This document shows positions 33,969 through 42,159 of a stretch of 64,000 nt of DNA, one piece after another; the stretch's first letter is position 1; each line of letters starts with the position of its first letter. The position numbers were made by a program, and so were the translations under genes. Below the pieces are notes generated by a model. It did not search any database, was not told the DNA's origin, and saw nothing but the letters and a program-made list of their open reading frames with translations. The stretch comes from Clostridia bacterium (GTDB taxonomy: Bacteria > Bacillota > Clostridia > Christensenellales > Aristaeellaceae), in assembly GCA_017447185.1 (NCBI GenBank), contig JAFSOC010000041.1:24897-88896 (forward strand), in the 5' to 3' direction.

Positions 33969-35510
33969 TCAGGTTTTCCTGTAATCCGGAATCATCCGGG
34001 CGAGCGCAAGACGGTCTGTTTTCCGGTTTGCGTTGTACGGCATTTCCTCCAGGCGGATCAGGTTTTCAGGAACCGCGTATTTCGGGAGCGATTTCATGAG
34101 CCTGGTCCGCAGCTCCTTCTCCGGAATGCTGCCGGTATAGAAGAAATACAGCTCCCCGTTTTCTGTTTCACGGTCCACGAGGCAGCAGCAGGTTCCCACA
34201 TCCCCGGCGCCCATCGCCGTATATTCGACTTCGCCCAGTTCCATCCGGTAGCCCCTGTGCTTGATCATGGAATCCCTGCGTCCTACGACAACCAGCTGGC
34301 CGGCGTCATTCATAAAGCCTATATCGCCGGTGCGGAAAAACCGCTCTGCCCAGCCCTTCCGCAGGGGATCCGTGACCAGCGCTTCCCGCGTTCTTTCGGG
34401 ATCGTTGTAATAACCGGAGAAGCGGAAAGCGGAATTGACATAGATCTCACCGGTGACCCCCTGCGGACATTCCTGCCCGTTCTCATTCGCGATGATTACA
34501 TGCACCAGCCGGTAGGGAGCGCCCGCGGGAATGATCTCATCCTCGCTGAAGTTTCCGGTGACCGGCCAGGTAGCGACGGTCAGCAGTTCGGTGCTGCCGT
34601 AGAAATTCCAGAAACGGCCGTTGGGCGCTGCCTTTTCCCACATCCGCATCCGCTTCAGGTTGGTCCGCTCGCCGATGGGGAGAATGAATTTCAGATCCGG
34701 CAGGCAGCCGGGCTCCAGCACGCCCGCTTCCGCCACCGCGTTGAAACTGCTGGGCGTCATCAGCAGGGACTGAATCCGGTTTTCCCGCAGGAAGGAAATC
34801 ATCCTGCCGGGGAAGGAGTGGATCCAGGAAGGCAGCAGGTAGGTTGTGCTGCCGGTTTTCAGCGGCAGGAAGACTTCGTGCACGCAGTTTGCGTAGAAGA
34901 AGGGAGACTGGTTGCCGAAAACCGTGTTTTCGTCAAAGGGATAGACGTTCACGGTGATTTCCGTATAGCGGATCAGATCCTGATGGGTGTGGACGGCGCC
35001 TTTCGGAACACCGGTCGACCCGCTGGTATACATGATGAAAAGAAGATCATACGCCGTGCTTTCCCTTCTGCGTTCAGAAAGGAAATCCTCATCCGCCGGC
35101 GCGTCCGTCAGCGCGGCATAATCCACAAACAGCCAGTCCGATCCCAGAATGTCCCGATGGATGCGGCCCTTCTCATCGCAGATCACGAGGGCGGGGCGGA
35201 GTTTTTCAAAGATCAGGCGGATTCGCTCCGTTGGCGCGGCCGGATCCAGCGGGATCCAGAAGCATCCCGCGTAAACGACGCCCATCGCTGCCTTCAGCTG
35301 GGAGATGTGCCGCCCGTCCATCAGGAGAACAACCGGGGCTTTGCGCAGCCCGAAGGGCTTCAGCCCGCTGCCGACCCGCATGGCGGCATTCCGGTATTCC
35401 CGGAAAGTGACGGATTCCCGGTCATCCCGGTACGCAAGCTTGTCCGGGTATTTCTCCGCGGACTGTTCCAGGTACTGCAGGATATTTGTGACATCGTAGT
35501 ACGCGTCCAT
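33969..35510 (-). CDS. Second adenylate-forming enzyme (DltA-like)
   Basis: The 513-residue enzyme has the same domain plan as the product of 28705: core loop TSGSTGVPKG, YGSTELL-type A5 motif, TGDIG, hinge GRRDSMIKHRGYRME, and a C-terminal Lys in NRKTDR. It differs widely in sequence from the first copy, so it may activate a different acid. No carrier protein is encoded beside it; it may share the DltC-like protein at 28472 or make a CoA ester. AGGAG precedes the ATG. It forms a two-gene unit with the AT3 gene and faces the carrier-MBOAT operon. Confidence 0.9.
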   Translation of the reverse strand: MDAYYDVTNILQYLEQSAEKYPDKLAYRDDRESVTFREYRNAAMRVGSGLKPFGLRKAPVVLLMDGRHISQLKAAMGVVYAGCFWIPLDPAAPTERIRLIFEKLRPALVICDEKGRIHRDILGSDWLFVDYAALTDAPADEDFLSERRRESTAYDLLFIMYTSGSTGVPKGAVHTHQDLIRYTEITVNVYPFDENTVFGNQSPFFYANCVHEVFLPLKTGSTTYLLPSWIHSFPGRMISFLRENRIQSLLMTPSSFNAVAEAGVLEPGCLPDLKFILPIGERTNLKRMRMWEKAAPNGRFWNFYGSTELLTVATWPVTGNFSEDEIIPAGAPYRLVHVIIANENGQECPQGVTGEIYVNSAFRFSGYYNDPERTREALVTDPLRKGWAERFFRTGDIGFMNDAGQLVVVGRRDSMIKHRGYRMELGEVEYTAMGAGDVGTCCCLVDRETENGELYFFYTGSIPEKELRTRLMKSLPKYAVPENLIRLEEMPYNANRKTDRLALARMIPDYRKT

Positions 35511-35521
35511 GATTCTTCTCC

Positions 35522-35554
35522 TATATAAAACAAACCCCTGTTTCCAGGGGTTTG
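35522..35554 (-). terminator. Rho-independent terminator of the secreted gene
   Basis: A perfect 10-bp stem (35531-35540 with 35545-35554) with a four-base loop. On the minus strand it is followed by TTTTATAT, 22 bases after the stop of the gene at 35576. The second adenylating gene starts just beyond, so read-through would drive it. Confidence 0.85.
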
Positions 35555-35575
35555 CCGATAACGGGTGACGGTTTC

Positions 35576-36184
35576 TTATTTGGCGGCGGCCAGGATGAGG
35601 CCCATTTCAACGGCTTCTTCGCCGGGAAGCACAGCGGTCAACAGAATACTGCCGTCTTCGAGCAGGGACAGCTTCACGTTGCCGCCTTCGACCACGGCGT
35701 TCAGAACGCCATCCGCGAATTCAGAAGAGGTAAAGGGGGTGACTTTCGCTTCGCCGTTTTCGTCAACAGTGGAAACGCCTTCCGCGGAGATGGTGAGGGA
35801 GGGCGTGGCAGCCGCTGCACCCATCATGACGGAGAGGTCGAACGCATAGCCGTTCATCACCATCTTGGTGACGGTGAAGGTGCCGTAGAACTTGTCAGCG
35901 CTGTCAGCGGGGACCGTCTTCACATCTTCCATCTTGGTGGCCCCAAGGGCTTTCATGGCAGCGTCCATATCGAGGCCCTGGCCTTCAGTACCTTCAGTAC
36001 CTTCAGCGCTTTCGCCGCTTTCAGCAAACAGCTTGGACATGGCCTCGCTGCTGTCAGCGCTGCTCTCGCCGCTCTGGGCGCTCTCAGCACTCTGGGGAGC
36101 CGCTTCGGTCGTCTGCTCCGCGAAAGCGGAGAAGGCGAACACCATCATGCACAGAACCAGAACCAGGGAAAGAATCTTCTTCAT
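35576..36184 (-). CDS. Secreted protein with Ser/Glu-rich linker
   Basis: The 202-residue protein has a signal peptide (MKKILSLVLVLCMMVF..., cleavage after AFA near residue 22), a low-complexity Ser/Glu/Ala linker (~25-80) and a beta-rich C-terminal domain (~95-200) of unknown function. The linker contains a 9-base tandem repeat (35982-36008) that repeats the tripeptide EGT. GGAGG precedes the ATG at 36184, better than an ATG seven codons earlier. Signal peptide is close to those of the other secreted proteins in the window. Probably monocistronic, ending at a terminator. Confidence 0.85.
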   Translation of the reverse strand: MKKILSLVLVLCMMVFAFSAFAEQTTEAAPQSAESAQSGESSADSSEAMSKLFAESGESAEGTEGTEGQGLDMDAAMKALGATKMEDVKTVPADSADKFYGTFTVTKMVMNGYAFDLSVMMGAAAATPSLTISAEGVSTVDENGEAKVTPFTSSEFADGVLNAVVEGGNVKLSLLEDGSILLTAVLPGEEAVEMGLILAAAK

Positions 36185-36259
36185 AACTGTTTCCTCCATA
36201 CACATTCATTCATTTTTCCGGCGAAAAGCACTGACGCGTCAACGCCGGTTAGTAAAGGA

Positions 36260-36289
36260 ATTATACCATAGGTAATTTCCTTTGGACAA
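36260..36289 (-). promoter_or_regulatory. Promoter of the secreted gene at 35576
   Basis: Read on the minus strand: TTGTCC (36284-36289), 18-base spacer, TATAAT (36260-36265), about 75 bases before the ATG. Confidence 0.6.
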
Positions 36290-36325
36290 GCCTTTTTTTC
36301 CGGACATGTTCCCGGCTGCGTCCGG

Positions 36326-36508
36326 TCAGGACTGCGCGGATTTCTTCAGCTTCACAACTGTCGCGATGATGCGGATCAGCTCGATTGTGCCGATGCCGAT
36401 CAGAATGTAGTCCGCCCAGTCGAAGGACTTGAAAGCGAACAGGGAAACCCCAAGCAGGACAAGAGTAATGCCAAAGCTGATCAGCTGGTTTCTGAGGGAC
36501 TCATTCAT
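36326..36508 (-). CDS. Small membrane protein
   Basis: A 60-residue product with two hydrophobic spans (~8-27 and ~31-48) and a basic tail (VVKLKKSAQS). No family recognised. ATG at 36508 has AAAGGAAG about nine bases upstream; the open frame extends further back to 36673 but that part is Arg/Phe-rich and has no ribosome site. Stands between a secreted gene on the same strand and a divergent Big_2 gene. Function unknown. Confidence 0.7.
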   Translation of the reverse strand: MNESLRNQLISFGITLVLLGVSLFAFKSFDWADYILIGIGTIELIRIIATVVKLKKSAQS

Positions 36509-36744
36509 CACAGAGACTTCCTTTCTGCCGTGCTTTCCGCACCGGACAGAAACAAAATATACCACCCGACCCGGCAAATGTCCAGCAAAAAACAAGAAAA
36601 AGCGCCGCAACAAATGAGAAAAAAAATTCTTTCCTTTTTTCCGGTTTTCGAATATACTGTTCCTGTAAAGCACAACATAAAATCATTTCTGTACGGCGAT
36701 GTATCCATGCTGCCGATACAGGAACCATAAAGGAGGTCAAGGGA

Positions 36745-38538
36745 ATGAAAAAAATCCTGGTTTCCCTGCTGGCACTGATGATGCTGTGCAGCTGCACAGC
36801 GGCGCTGGCAGAGGAGAGCGCAACGATTACATTGGACGTGACGCCCGTCAGCACACCTGACGACGCTTTTGTGCAGGCGCTGGGGCTGACAGCCCCGGAA
36901 GGCACGGAGACGCTTCCGGTGGTCCTGGTCCGGACGAAAAAAGCCACAAAGCTGGCCGTTACGGTTCTTCCGAAAAATACGAAGAACAAGAAGGTAGATG
37001 TTACCGTTGACAATGAAGACGTGGTCAAGGTCAAGGGAACGACCCTGCAGCCGATACAGGCGGGCCAGACGGTGATGACGGTTACCAGCAAGGCGGATCC
37101 TTCTGTATCCCAGAAGTACCGCGTGATCGTTTTCCAGCCCGTAACACGGCTGACTGTAACCGCTCCCGAAAAATCGGTCGCGGCAGGGAAGACACTTTCC
37201 CTGACGCCCGTTTTCACGCCGGAAGACGCACAGCTGAAGACGGTGTCCTGGGCTTCTTCCAATGAAGGCATCGCGACGGTGGATGCGAACGGGACCGTGA
37301 CCGGCGTCAAGAAGGGCAATGTCCGGATTACGGCGACGGCGAACGACGGAAGCGGTGTCCGCGCCAATATCAGCCTCAAGGTTACCCAGGGTGCTGAAGA
37401 GATCCAGCTGAATACAACAGAGCTTACCGTAGATGCCGGCGGCAAAGGTGCCGTCCTGAAGGCGACGGTACTGCCGAAAAATACAGACAACAAAAAGGTT
37501 TCCTGGACTTCATCCGATGAGACCATCGCGACCGTGAACGCGCAGGGACGCGTGACGGGCCTGGCGCTGGGCGACTGCGAAATCACCTGTACCAGCCAGG
37601 AGAACGGCGAAGTGCAGGCCAAGGCGAAGGTTCATGTGCAGCAGCCGGTGACCAAAGTGACCTTCGGGGAAGTGCCGACGGTCTATACTGGCGAAACCGC
37701 CCAGCTGACCTGGACGACGGAGCCGGCCAATGCCAGCAATCCCGCCCTGACCTTCAAATCTGCCAACGAAAAGATCCTGACAGTGGACGCCAACGGCGTG
37801 GTTACCGGCATCAAGGCCGGCAAGGCAAACGTGACCGCGGTGACCCAGGACGGATCCAACCGGAGGGCAAAGATCCAGATCAAAGTGCTCCAGCACGTGA
37901 CCGGGGTCCATATGAAGCATAAAACAGCCTATATCGACCTGAAATCCTTCTCCACCGCCAGCGCAGTGCTGGAGCCGAAGGACGCTTCCAACCTCAACAT
38001 GACCTGGGAAGTGGACGATCCTTCCATCGCCACTGTCAAACCGGCGAGGAACAGCAGCCGCGTGAACATCACCGGCGTCAGCAAGGGTGAGACGACGGTC
38101 CATGGCACGACGGAGGACGGCGGATTCAAAACATCCATCCTCGTCAAGGTCGGCAACTATTACGATGCGCTTTCGATCATTGACGCGCAGTATGACGCAG
38201 ACCTCAATCTTTATATCCGCGTGAAAAATGTGAGCGACAATATCCCGGTCACCTCTGTTACGGCAAAGATCGAAATGTACGACAACAACCACAATCCTGT
38301 GCCTGTCAACAGCAAGAGCTTCGGAAGCAACACTGTCGAGGCAGTTTACAGGCAGCCTTTGGATCCCGGCCATTCGACCCAGGAGAACAAGTGGAAGATC
38401 AAGGACTACAGTCCGAACAGCGCAACCTTCTACATGGATGTTACCATTACTGATTTCCAGATCGACGGCGACTGGATCAAGGCGATTCCGGAAAACCGCC
38501 AGAAAATGTTTGAATACTATCCGAATCTGAAGAAGTGA
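36745..38538 (+). CDS. Secreted multi-domain Big_2 (Ig-like) protein
   Basis: The 597-residue protein has a signal peptide (cleavage after AALA near residue 22) and about five Big_2-type Ig-like domains (~50-470), shown by the repeated phrases WASSNEGIATVDANG, WTSSDETIATVNAQG, and G.V.A.AN(D)GS. A C-terminal beta domain (~475-597, NLYIRVKNVSDN) follows. Such arrays act as rigid stalks or adhesive domains on the cell surface; no sortase or SLH anchor is visible. AAAGGAGG precedes the ATG, and TATACT at 36653-36658 may be the -10 box. The SH3 gene follows after 41 bases and is likely co-transcribed. Confidence 0.93.
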   Translation: MKKILVSLLALMMLCSCTAALAEESATITLDVTPVSTPDDAFVQALGLTAPEGTETLPVVLVRTKKATKLAVTVLPKNTKNKKVDVTVDNEDVVKVKGTTLQPIQAGQTVMTVTSKADPSVSQKYRVIVFQPVTRLTVTAPEKSVAAGKTLSLTPVFTPEDAQLKTVSWASSNEGIATVDANGTVTGVKKGNVRITATANDGSGVRANISLKVTQGAEEIQLNTTELTVDAGGKGAVLKATVLPKNTDNKKVSWTSSDETIATVNAQGRVTGLALGDCEITCTSQENGEVQAKAKVHVQQPVTKVTFGEVPTVYTGETAQLTWTTEPANASNPALTFKSANEKILTVDANGVVTGIKAGKANVTAVTQDGSNRRAKIQIKVLQHVTGVHMKHKTAYIDLKSFSTASAVLEPKDASNLNMTWEVDDPSIATVKPARNSSRVNITGVSKGETTVHGTTEDGGFKTSILVKVGNYYDALSIIDAQYDADLNLYIRVKNVSDNIPVTSVTAKIEMYDNNHNPVPVNSKSFGSNTVEAVYRQPLDPGHSTQENKWKIKDYSPNSATFYMDVTITDFQIDGDWIKAIPENRQKMFEYYPNLKK

Positions 38539-38579
38539 ACACCGGATGGTAAGGGATTATGTAAGGAGGAAACCATTAT

Positions 38580-39980
38580 ATGAAAAAACAATTCATTTCC
38601 CTGCTGCTGGTGGTGGCGATGATCTTCGCGGTGACTGTGCCGGCGGCTGCTGAGGAAGCTGTATCCCTTGATCCGTTCGAGGAGATTACGGCTGAATTCC
38701 TTCAGGCCAAGTATGTTGAGACTTATGACACTGCTGTCCGTCCTTCCCGTATTACCGGCTGGGCCGCCCTCCGCTGGGCTCCGAGCTACAGTGCACCGAT
38801 TATCGAGACTTATTCCGCGGGGCAGCTCCTGACGGTCCTGCGGGAGACCCCCAACTGGCTGATGGTGCAAAACCTGGAGAGCGGGGATATTGGCTATATC
38901 AGCAAGCTTGACGTGGCGGATTCCAAAGAAATCGGAACGACATCCCCGATAGAACTGAGTGAGGCTGAAAGCGGAAAGACGGCCCTGGGCGTGGTTGATG
39001 CCAACGGCGTTTTCAGCCTGGAGTGCGCGCTGCCGGAAGGATATTCCATCGCAACCGGCTATTCTTCCGGAGACCAGATGTATGCGGTCATCACCAGTGA
39101 GGATCCGGCGAAACCCACGATGCGTCTGACAGTAGGCTTCGAAAAAGAATACGCGGAAGTGGACCGCATGAACGACCTGGACTGGACTGAGATGGCGAAG
39201 CTGGAAGAAACCTTTATCCGGAATGACCCGATCGTGGAGATCAGCTATGGGGAAACCCACCTGGGAACGCGACTGCTGATTGCGAAGCTGACAAACGGCA
39301 GTAAGTATTACATGGATTTCATGTCCATCTACAAGGGATACCTCGTAGAATGCGTACTGCTGCCTGCCTGGCATATGGGAATCAATGAACTGACTGAGGA
39401 CCAGGTCAAGATGTGCATCGATTTCCTGACGGATATGGATTTCATTTCCGAAGACGATGACGACGAAGAAGCACAGATAAATGCGGATGAAAGATACCTG
39501 GCCCGGCTGACGGACTACAACAGCGAAGACAATACAGTGAAAGTGGAAGTGCTTGAGAAACTGGAGATGGACCGGGAACTGGTGGATAGCCTGAAGGCCG
39601 GAGATACGGTGACAGTTGAGAACGAAACCATTAAGGTGGAAGAACTGGATAAGACGGATTACGGCATCATGGTGAATAACCAGTACTTCTTCGAGTACGG
39701 CGACGGGACGGTTGTGCATGTCAGTTCCTTCAACCATCCGTTCTACCAAACCGTGTTTACCAAGACCATGAAGATTCCGAAGAATCTGGTCTTCATCGAA
39801 GGTATTGATGAAGCGGACGGCTCGATCCGGGAGGAAGCGGCAACGTTCAACGCAGAAGAATTCATCAGGATTCTGGAAGAAGCGGGTTCACCCGATTTCG
39901 ACGCGGACAATGTATATGTCACATTTGATGCGGACGGGGAACTGAAAACGGTCGAACGGTTCTACGTTGCCTGGCAGTAA
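38580..39980 (+). CDS. Secreted SH3 protein fused to a conserved secreted domain
   Basis: The 466-residue protein has a signal peptide (1-22), one SH3-like domain (~35-100, with VRPSRITGWAALRWAPS), a domain at ~135-290 that matches the whole 7643 gene product, an acidic linker (EDDDDEE, ~292-300), and a C-terminal region (~303-466) of unknown fold. It therefore joins in one chain the two domains that the adjacent genes at 7031 and 7643 encode separately. AAGGAGG precedes the ATG. Likely wall-associated through the SH3 domain and co-transcribed with the Big_2 gene; a terminator follows. Confidence 0.92.
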   Translation: MKKQFISLLLVVAMIFAVTVPAAAEEAVSLDPFEEITAEFLQAKYVETYDTAVRPSRITGWAALRWAPSYSAPIIETYSAGQLLTVLRETPNWLMVQNLESGDIGYISKLDVADSKEIGTTSPIELSEAESGKTALGVVDANGVFSLECALPEGYSIATGYSSGDQMYAVITSEDPAKPTMRLTVGFEKEYAEVDRMNDLDWTEMAKLEETFIRNDPIVEISYGETHLGTRLLIAKLTNGSKYYMDFMSIYKGYLVECVLLPAWHMGINELTEDQVKMCIDFLTDMDFISEDDDDEEAQINADERYLARLTDYNSEDNTVKVEVLEKLEMDRELVDSLKAGDTVTVENETIKVEELDKTDYGIMVNNQYFFEYGDGTVVHVSSFNHPFYQTVFTKTMKIPKNLVFIEGIDEADGSIREEAATFNAEEFIRILEEAGSPDFDADNVYVTFDADGELKTVERFYVAWQ

Positions 39981-40010
39981 CAGGCCAGCCTGAAGGAACT
40001 GAATGAACGG

Positions 40011-40052
40011 CTGCCCCTCCCGATCCACCGGATCGGAAGGGGCAGTCCTTTT
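40011..40052 (+). terminator. Rho-independent terminator
   Basis: A 16-bp stem with one mismatch (40011-40026 with 40030-40045), a three-base loop and TCCTTTT follow the SH3 fusion gene by 31 bases. Confidence 0.85.
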
Positions 40053-40072
40053 AATCCCCGACCGGGCATCTT

Positions 40073-40286
40073 GTGAAAAAACAGAAAAAAAGGGGCCAGC
40101 TCTCATGGATTGCAGAGCATAACAACGATGTCCAGCTCCGCCTGGCGATGTCCATTACAGGTTACTCGATGCGTCCGTTTATCATCATGTGCTTTATCCT
40201 GATCATCTACGACGGGAAACTACATGGATTCCTATTCATGGGCCAACATGACAGAAGGCATGCTGGATATGAAAGCGGAAAAATAA
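40073..40286 (+). pseudogene. Possible remnant of a small membrane protein gene
   Basis: A frame from GTG at 40073 gives a basic N-terminus and one hydrophobic span (MRPFIIMCFILIIYDG). Just after that span a plausible continuation (YMDSYSWANMTEGMLDMKAEK, ending with TAA at 40284-40286) lies in the +1 frame, so one base change near 40220 could have broken a short gene. Without the shift the frame runs into the antisense of the next gene. There is no ribosome site or recognised family; treat as tentative. Confidence 0.25.
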
Positions 40287-40289
40287 GGC

Positions 40290-40505
40290 TTATTTCCCCG
40301 GCAGATAATATTTCCCGTCACTGGTCCTGCGGAGGATTCCGAGCAGGACTAGTTTTTGTGTATATTCCTTAAACAGATCCGGGTTTTTCAAACCGGCTTC
40401 GGCGAGGGTTTTCGCAGTTTCCGGGCTCCCGGCACCGGCTTTGGCCAGGCCTTCCAGGATCATCTTTTTCCGCAGCGCGAATATATTGGATGTAAAGACT
40501 GCCAT
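40290..40505 (-). CDS. Small winged-helix-like protein
   Basis: A 71-residue, all-helical-looking protein whose C-terminus (KLVLLGILRRTSDGKYYLPG) reads like the recognition helix and wing of a small winged-helix domain. No family is firmly recognised and no other domain is present. GGAGG lies about eight bases before the ATG, and TATAAT at 40543-40548 (minus strand) is a likely -10 box. It could be a small DNA-binding regulator, but this is inference. Confidence 0.75.
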   Translation of the reverse strand: MAVFTSNIFALRKKMILEGLAKAGAGSPETAKTLAEAGLKNPDLFKEYTQKLVLLGILRRTSDGKYYLPGK

Positions 40506-40573
40506 TGAATATGCCTCCGGATCACTTTTTTATCTGCAAATGATTATACCAAAATTTCACAGAAGCGTACAGG

Positions 40574-40606
40574 CGAAAAAAATCAGGACGGATGCACCGT
40601 CCTGAT
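40574..40606 (-). terminator. Rho-independent terminator of the nitroreductase-like gene
   Basis: A perfect 10-bp stem (40582-40591 with 40597-40606), five-base loop, followed on the minus strand by seven T. Confidence 0.88.
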
Positions 40607-40628
40607 GAAACGCTGTATAACCATTCTG

Positions 40629-41363
40629 TCAGTGGACAATCACAGATTTCGCGTTCAGGTCCTCCCGCACGGAAGCGCTGCTGACCGCATCGGGATCGGC
40701 GGGGGTGCCGACCAGCAGGACCGCAACCGCCTGCAGGCCTGTATCCACGCCCAGTTTCTCACAGATCTGATCGTGATTCTGCCCGTTCAGGGACATGGTG
40801 GGCGAGGAAACGATCTTGACGCCGTATCCCAGGGATGAAGCTGCGATGACCATGTTCTGGGTGGCCAGGCCGCAGTCATAGTCCGGGGAAGGGGACTTGG
40901 AAGCGGTGTTCTTGTACACAATGATCGCCAGGGGGGAATCCCCGAGGGATGCTTTGGCACCGCCGGAGAAACAGGACGGCGCGGAAGGCTTTTCGCCGCC
41001 TTCAGGTTTTCCGCCTTTGGGAGGTGTAAACCCTTCTGGCGGGGCGCCGGCTCCCTCCGGAGCGGAATCGGGGCGGCCGCTGCCGCCACCCATGCCGGAG
41101 CTGCCGATTTCCTTCATCAGGTCCTGATTCGTAATGGCCACCAAGTACCAGGGCTGCTGATTGATGGCGCTGACAGTGGAAACGCCGGCCTGCAGAATAG
41201 CCTGAATATCTTCATCCGGCACAGGGTCGGACGTAAAGGACTGGGTGGTTCCTGTTTTGAGAATCGTTTCCACAAGGCTGTCGGCTCCCGCTGAGGTGCA
41301 GAGGCTGACGGAAAACACCAGCAGGACAAGCAGGCAGAAAACCATACGGACAGAACGTTTCAT
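40629..41363 (-). CDS. Exported nitroreductase-family protein
   Basis: The 244-residue protein has a signal peptide (1-27, cleavage after AGA) and a nitroreductase fold: AGVSTVSAINQQPWYLVAI for the FMN-binding start (usual AP(S)ahNrQPW), and GLATQNMVIAASSLGYGVK for the dimer helix. Between them (~95-135) is an insert rich in Gly, Pro and Lys, longer than usual. Nitroreductase-like enzymes are normally cytoplasmic; export here is unusual and suggests an extracytoplasmic flavoprotein or a role in redox on the outside. The ribosome site AAAGGAGG precedes the ATG. Monocistronic, ending at a terminator. Confidence 0.87.
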   Translation of the reverse strand: MKRSVRMVFCLLVLLVFSVSLCTSAGADSLVETILKTGTTQSFTSDPVPDEDIQAILQAGVSTVSAINQQPWYLVAITNQDLMKEIGSSGMGGGSGRPDSAPEGAGAPPEGFTPPKGGKPEGGEKPSAPSCFSGGAKASLGDSPLAIIVYKNTASKSPSPDYDCGLATQNMVIAASSLGYGVKIVSSPTMSLNGQNHDQICEKLGVDTGLQAVAVLLVGTPADPDAVSSASVREDLNAKSVIVH

Positions 41364-41436
41364 GATCGGATCCTCCTTTATAATGGTGCATTCATCATAA
41401 AGCGGATACCTGATATGAAACTAAAACGGAGCCGGA

Positions 41437-42159
41437 TTATTTTTTGCTGGATTTCCCCAGGTACGCTTCCTGGATGGCTTCGCTGGCAAGGAGCTCCTCA
41501 CCGGTGCCGCTGGTGGTGATACGGCCGGTCTCCATGACATAGGCATAGTCGCAGGCATGAAGGGCTGCATTGGCGTTCTGCTCAATCAGCAGCACGGTCA
41601 TGCCGGTGCTCTTCAGGGTCTCGATGATCTTGAAGATATCCTTCACAACCAGCGGAGCAAGTCCCAGACTGGGCTCGTCCATCATGATCAGCTTCGGCCG
41701 GGTCATGACGGCGCGGCCGACGGCCAGCATCTGCTGTTCACCGCCGGACAGGGTGCCCGCCAGCTGCCAGGAGCGTTCCTTCAGCCGGGGGAAGAGCTCA
41801 TAGACATAATTGATATCTTCTTCGATGACTGCCTTGTCCTTACGCAGATAGGCGCCGATCCGCAGGTTTTCCAGCACGGTCAGGTTCACGAAAACGCGGC
41901 GGCCTTCCGGCACCATGGCAATTCCGGTTTCAACGATCTTCTGGGTATTGAGATCGGTGATATCCCGGCCTTCAAAATAGATCCGGCCAGCCTTCGGCCG
42001 CACCAGGCCGGAGATGGTGCGGAGGGTTGTGCTCTTGCCGGCGCCGTTGGCGCCGATCAGGGTGACGATCTGGCCCTGCTCCACATCGAAGGAGATCCCT
42101 TTCAGTGCTTCAATGCCGCCGTAGGAGACCACCAGATCCGTGACTTTCAGCATGCTCAT
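41437..42159 (-). CDS. livF: Branched-chain amino-acid ABC ATPase LivF
   Basis: The 240-residue ATPase has Walker A GANGAGKST, signature LSGGEQQ, Walker B LIMMDEPS and the LivF C-terminus. With LivG it powers import of Leu, Ile, Val (or related amino acids) through LivH and LivM. It is the last gene of a five-gene unit on the minus strand and overlaps livG by ATGA. Confidence 0.96.
   Translation of the reverse strand: MSMLKVTDLVVSYGGIEALKGISFDVEQGQIVTLIGANGAGKSTTLRTISGLVRPKAGRIYFEGRDITDLNTQKIVETGIAMVPEGRRVFVNLTVLENLRIGAYLRKDKAVIEEDINYVYELFPRLKERSWQLAGTLSGGEQQMLAVGRAVMTRPKLIMMDEPSLGLAPLVVKDIFKIIETLKSTGMTVLLIEQNANAALHACDYAYVMETGRITTSGTGEELLASEAIQEAYLGKSSKK

Noticed and set aside
28705-35510. 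Nonribosomal peptide or polyketide cluster
   Set aside because: There are adenylating enzymes and one carrier but no condensation, ketosynthase or thioesterase domain; MBOAT and SGNH genes fit a Dlt-type system.
40210-40240. GGGAAAC as a programmed -1 frameshift site
   Set aside because: The heptamer is not in the required reading phase and the plausible continuation lies in the +1 frame. A simple mutation in a remnant is more likely.
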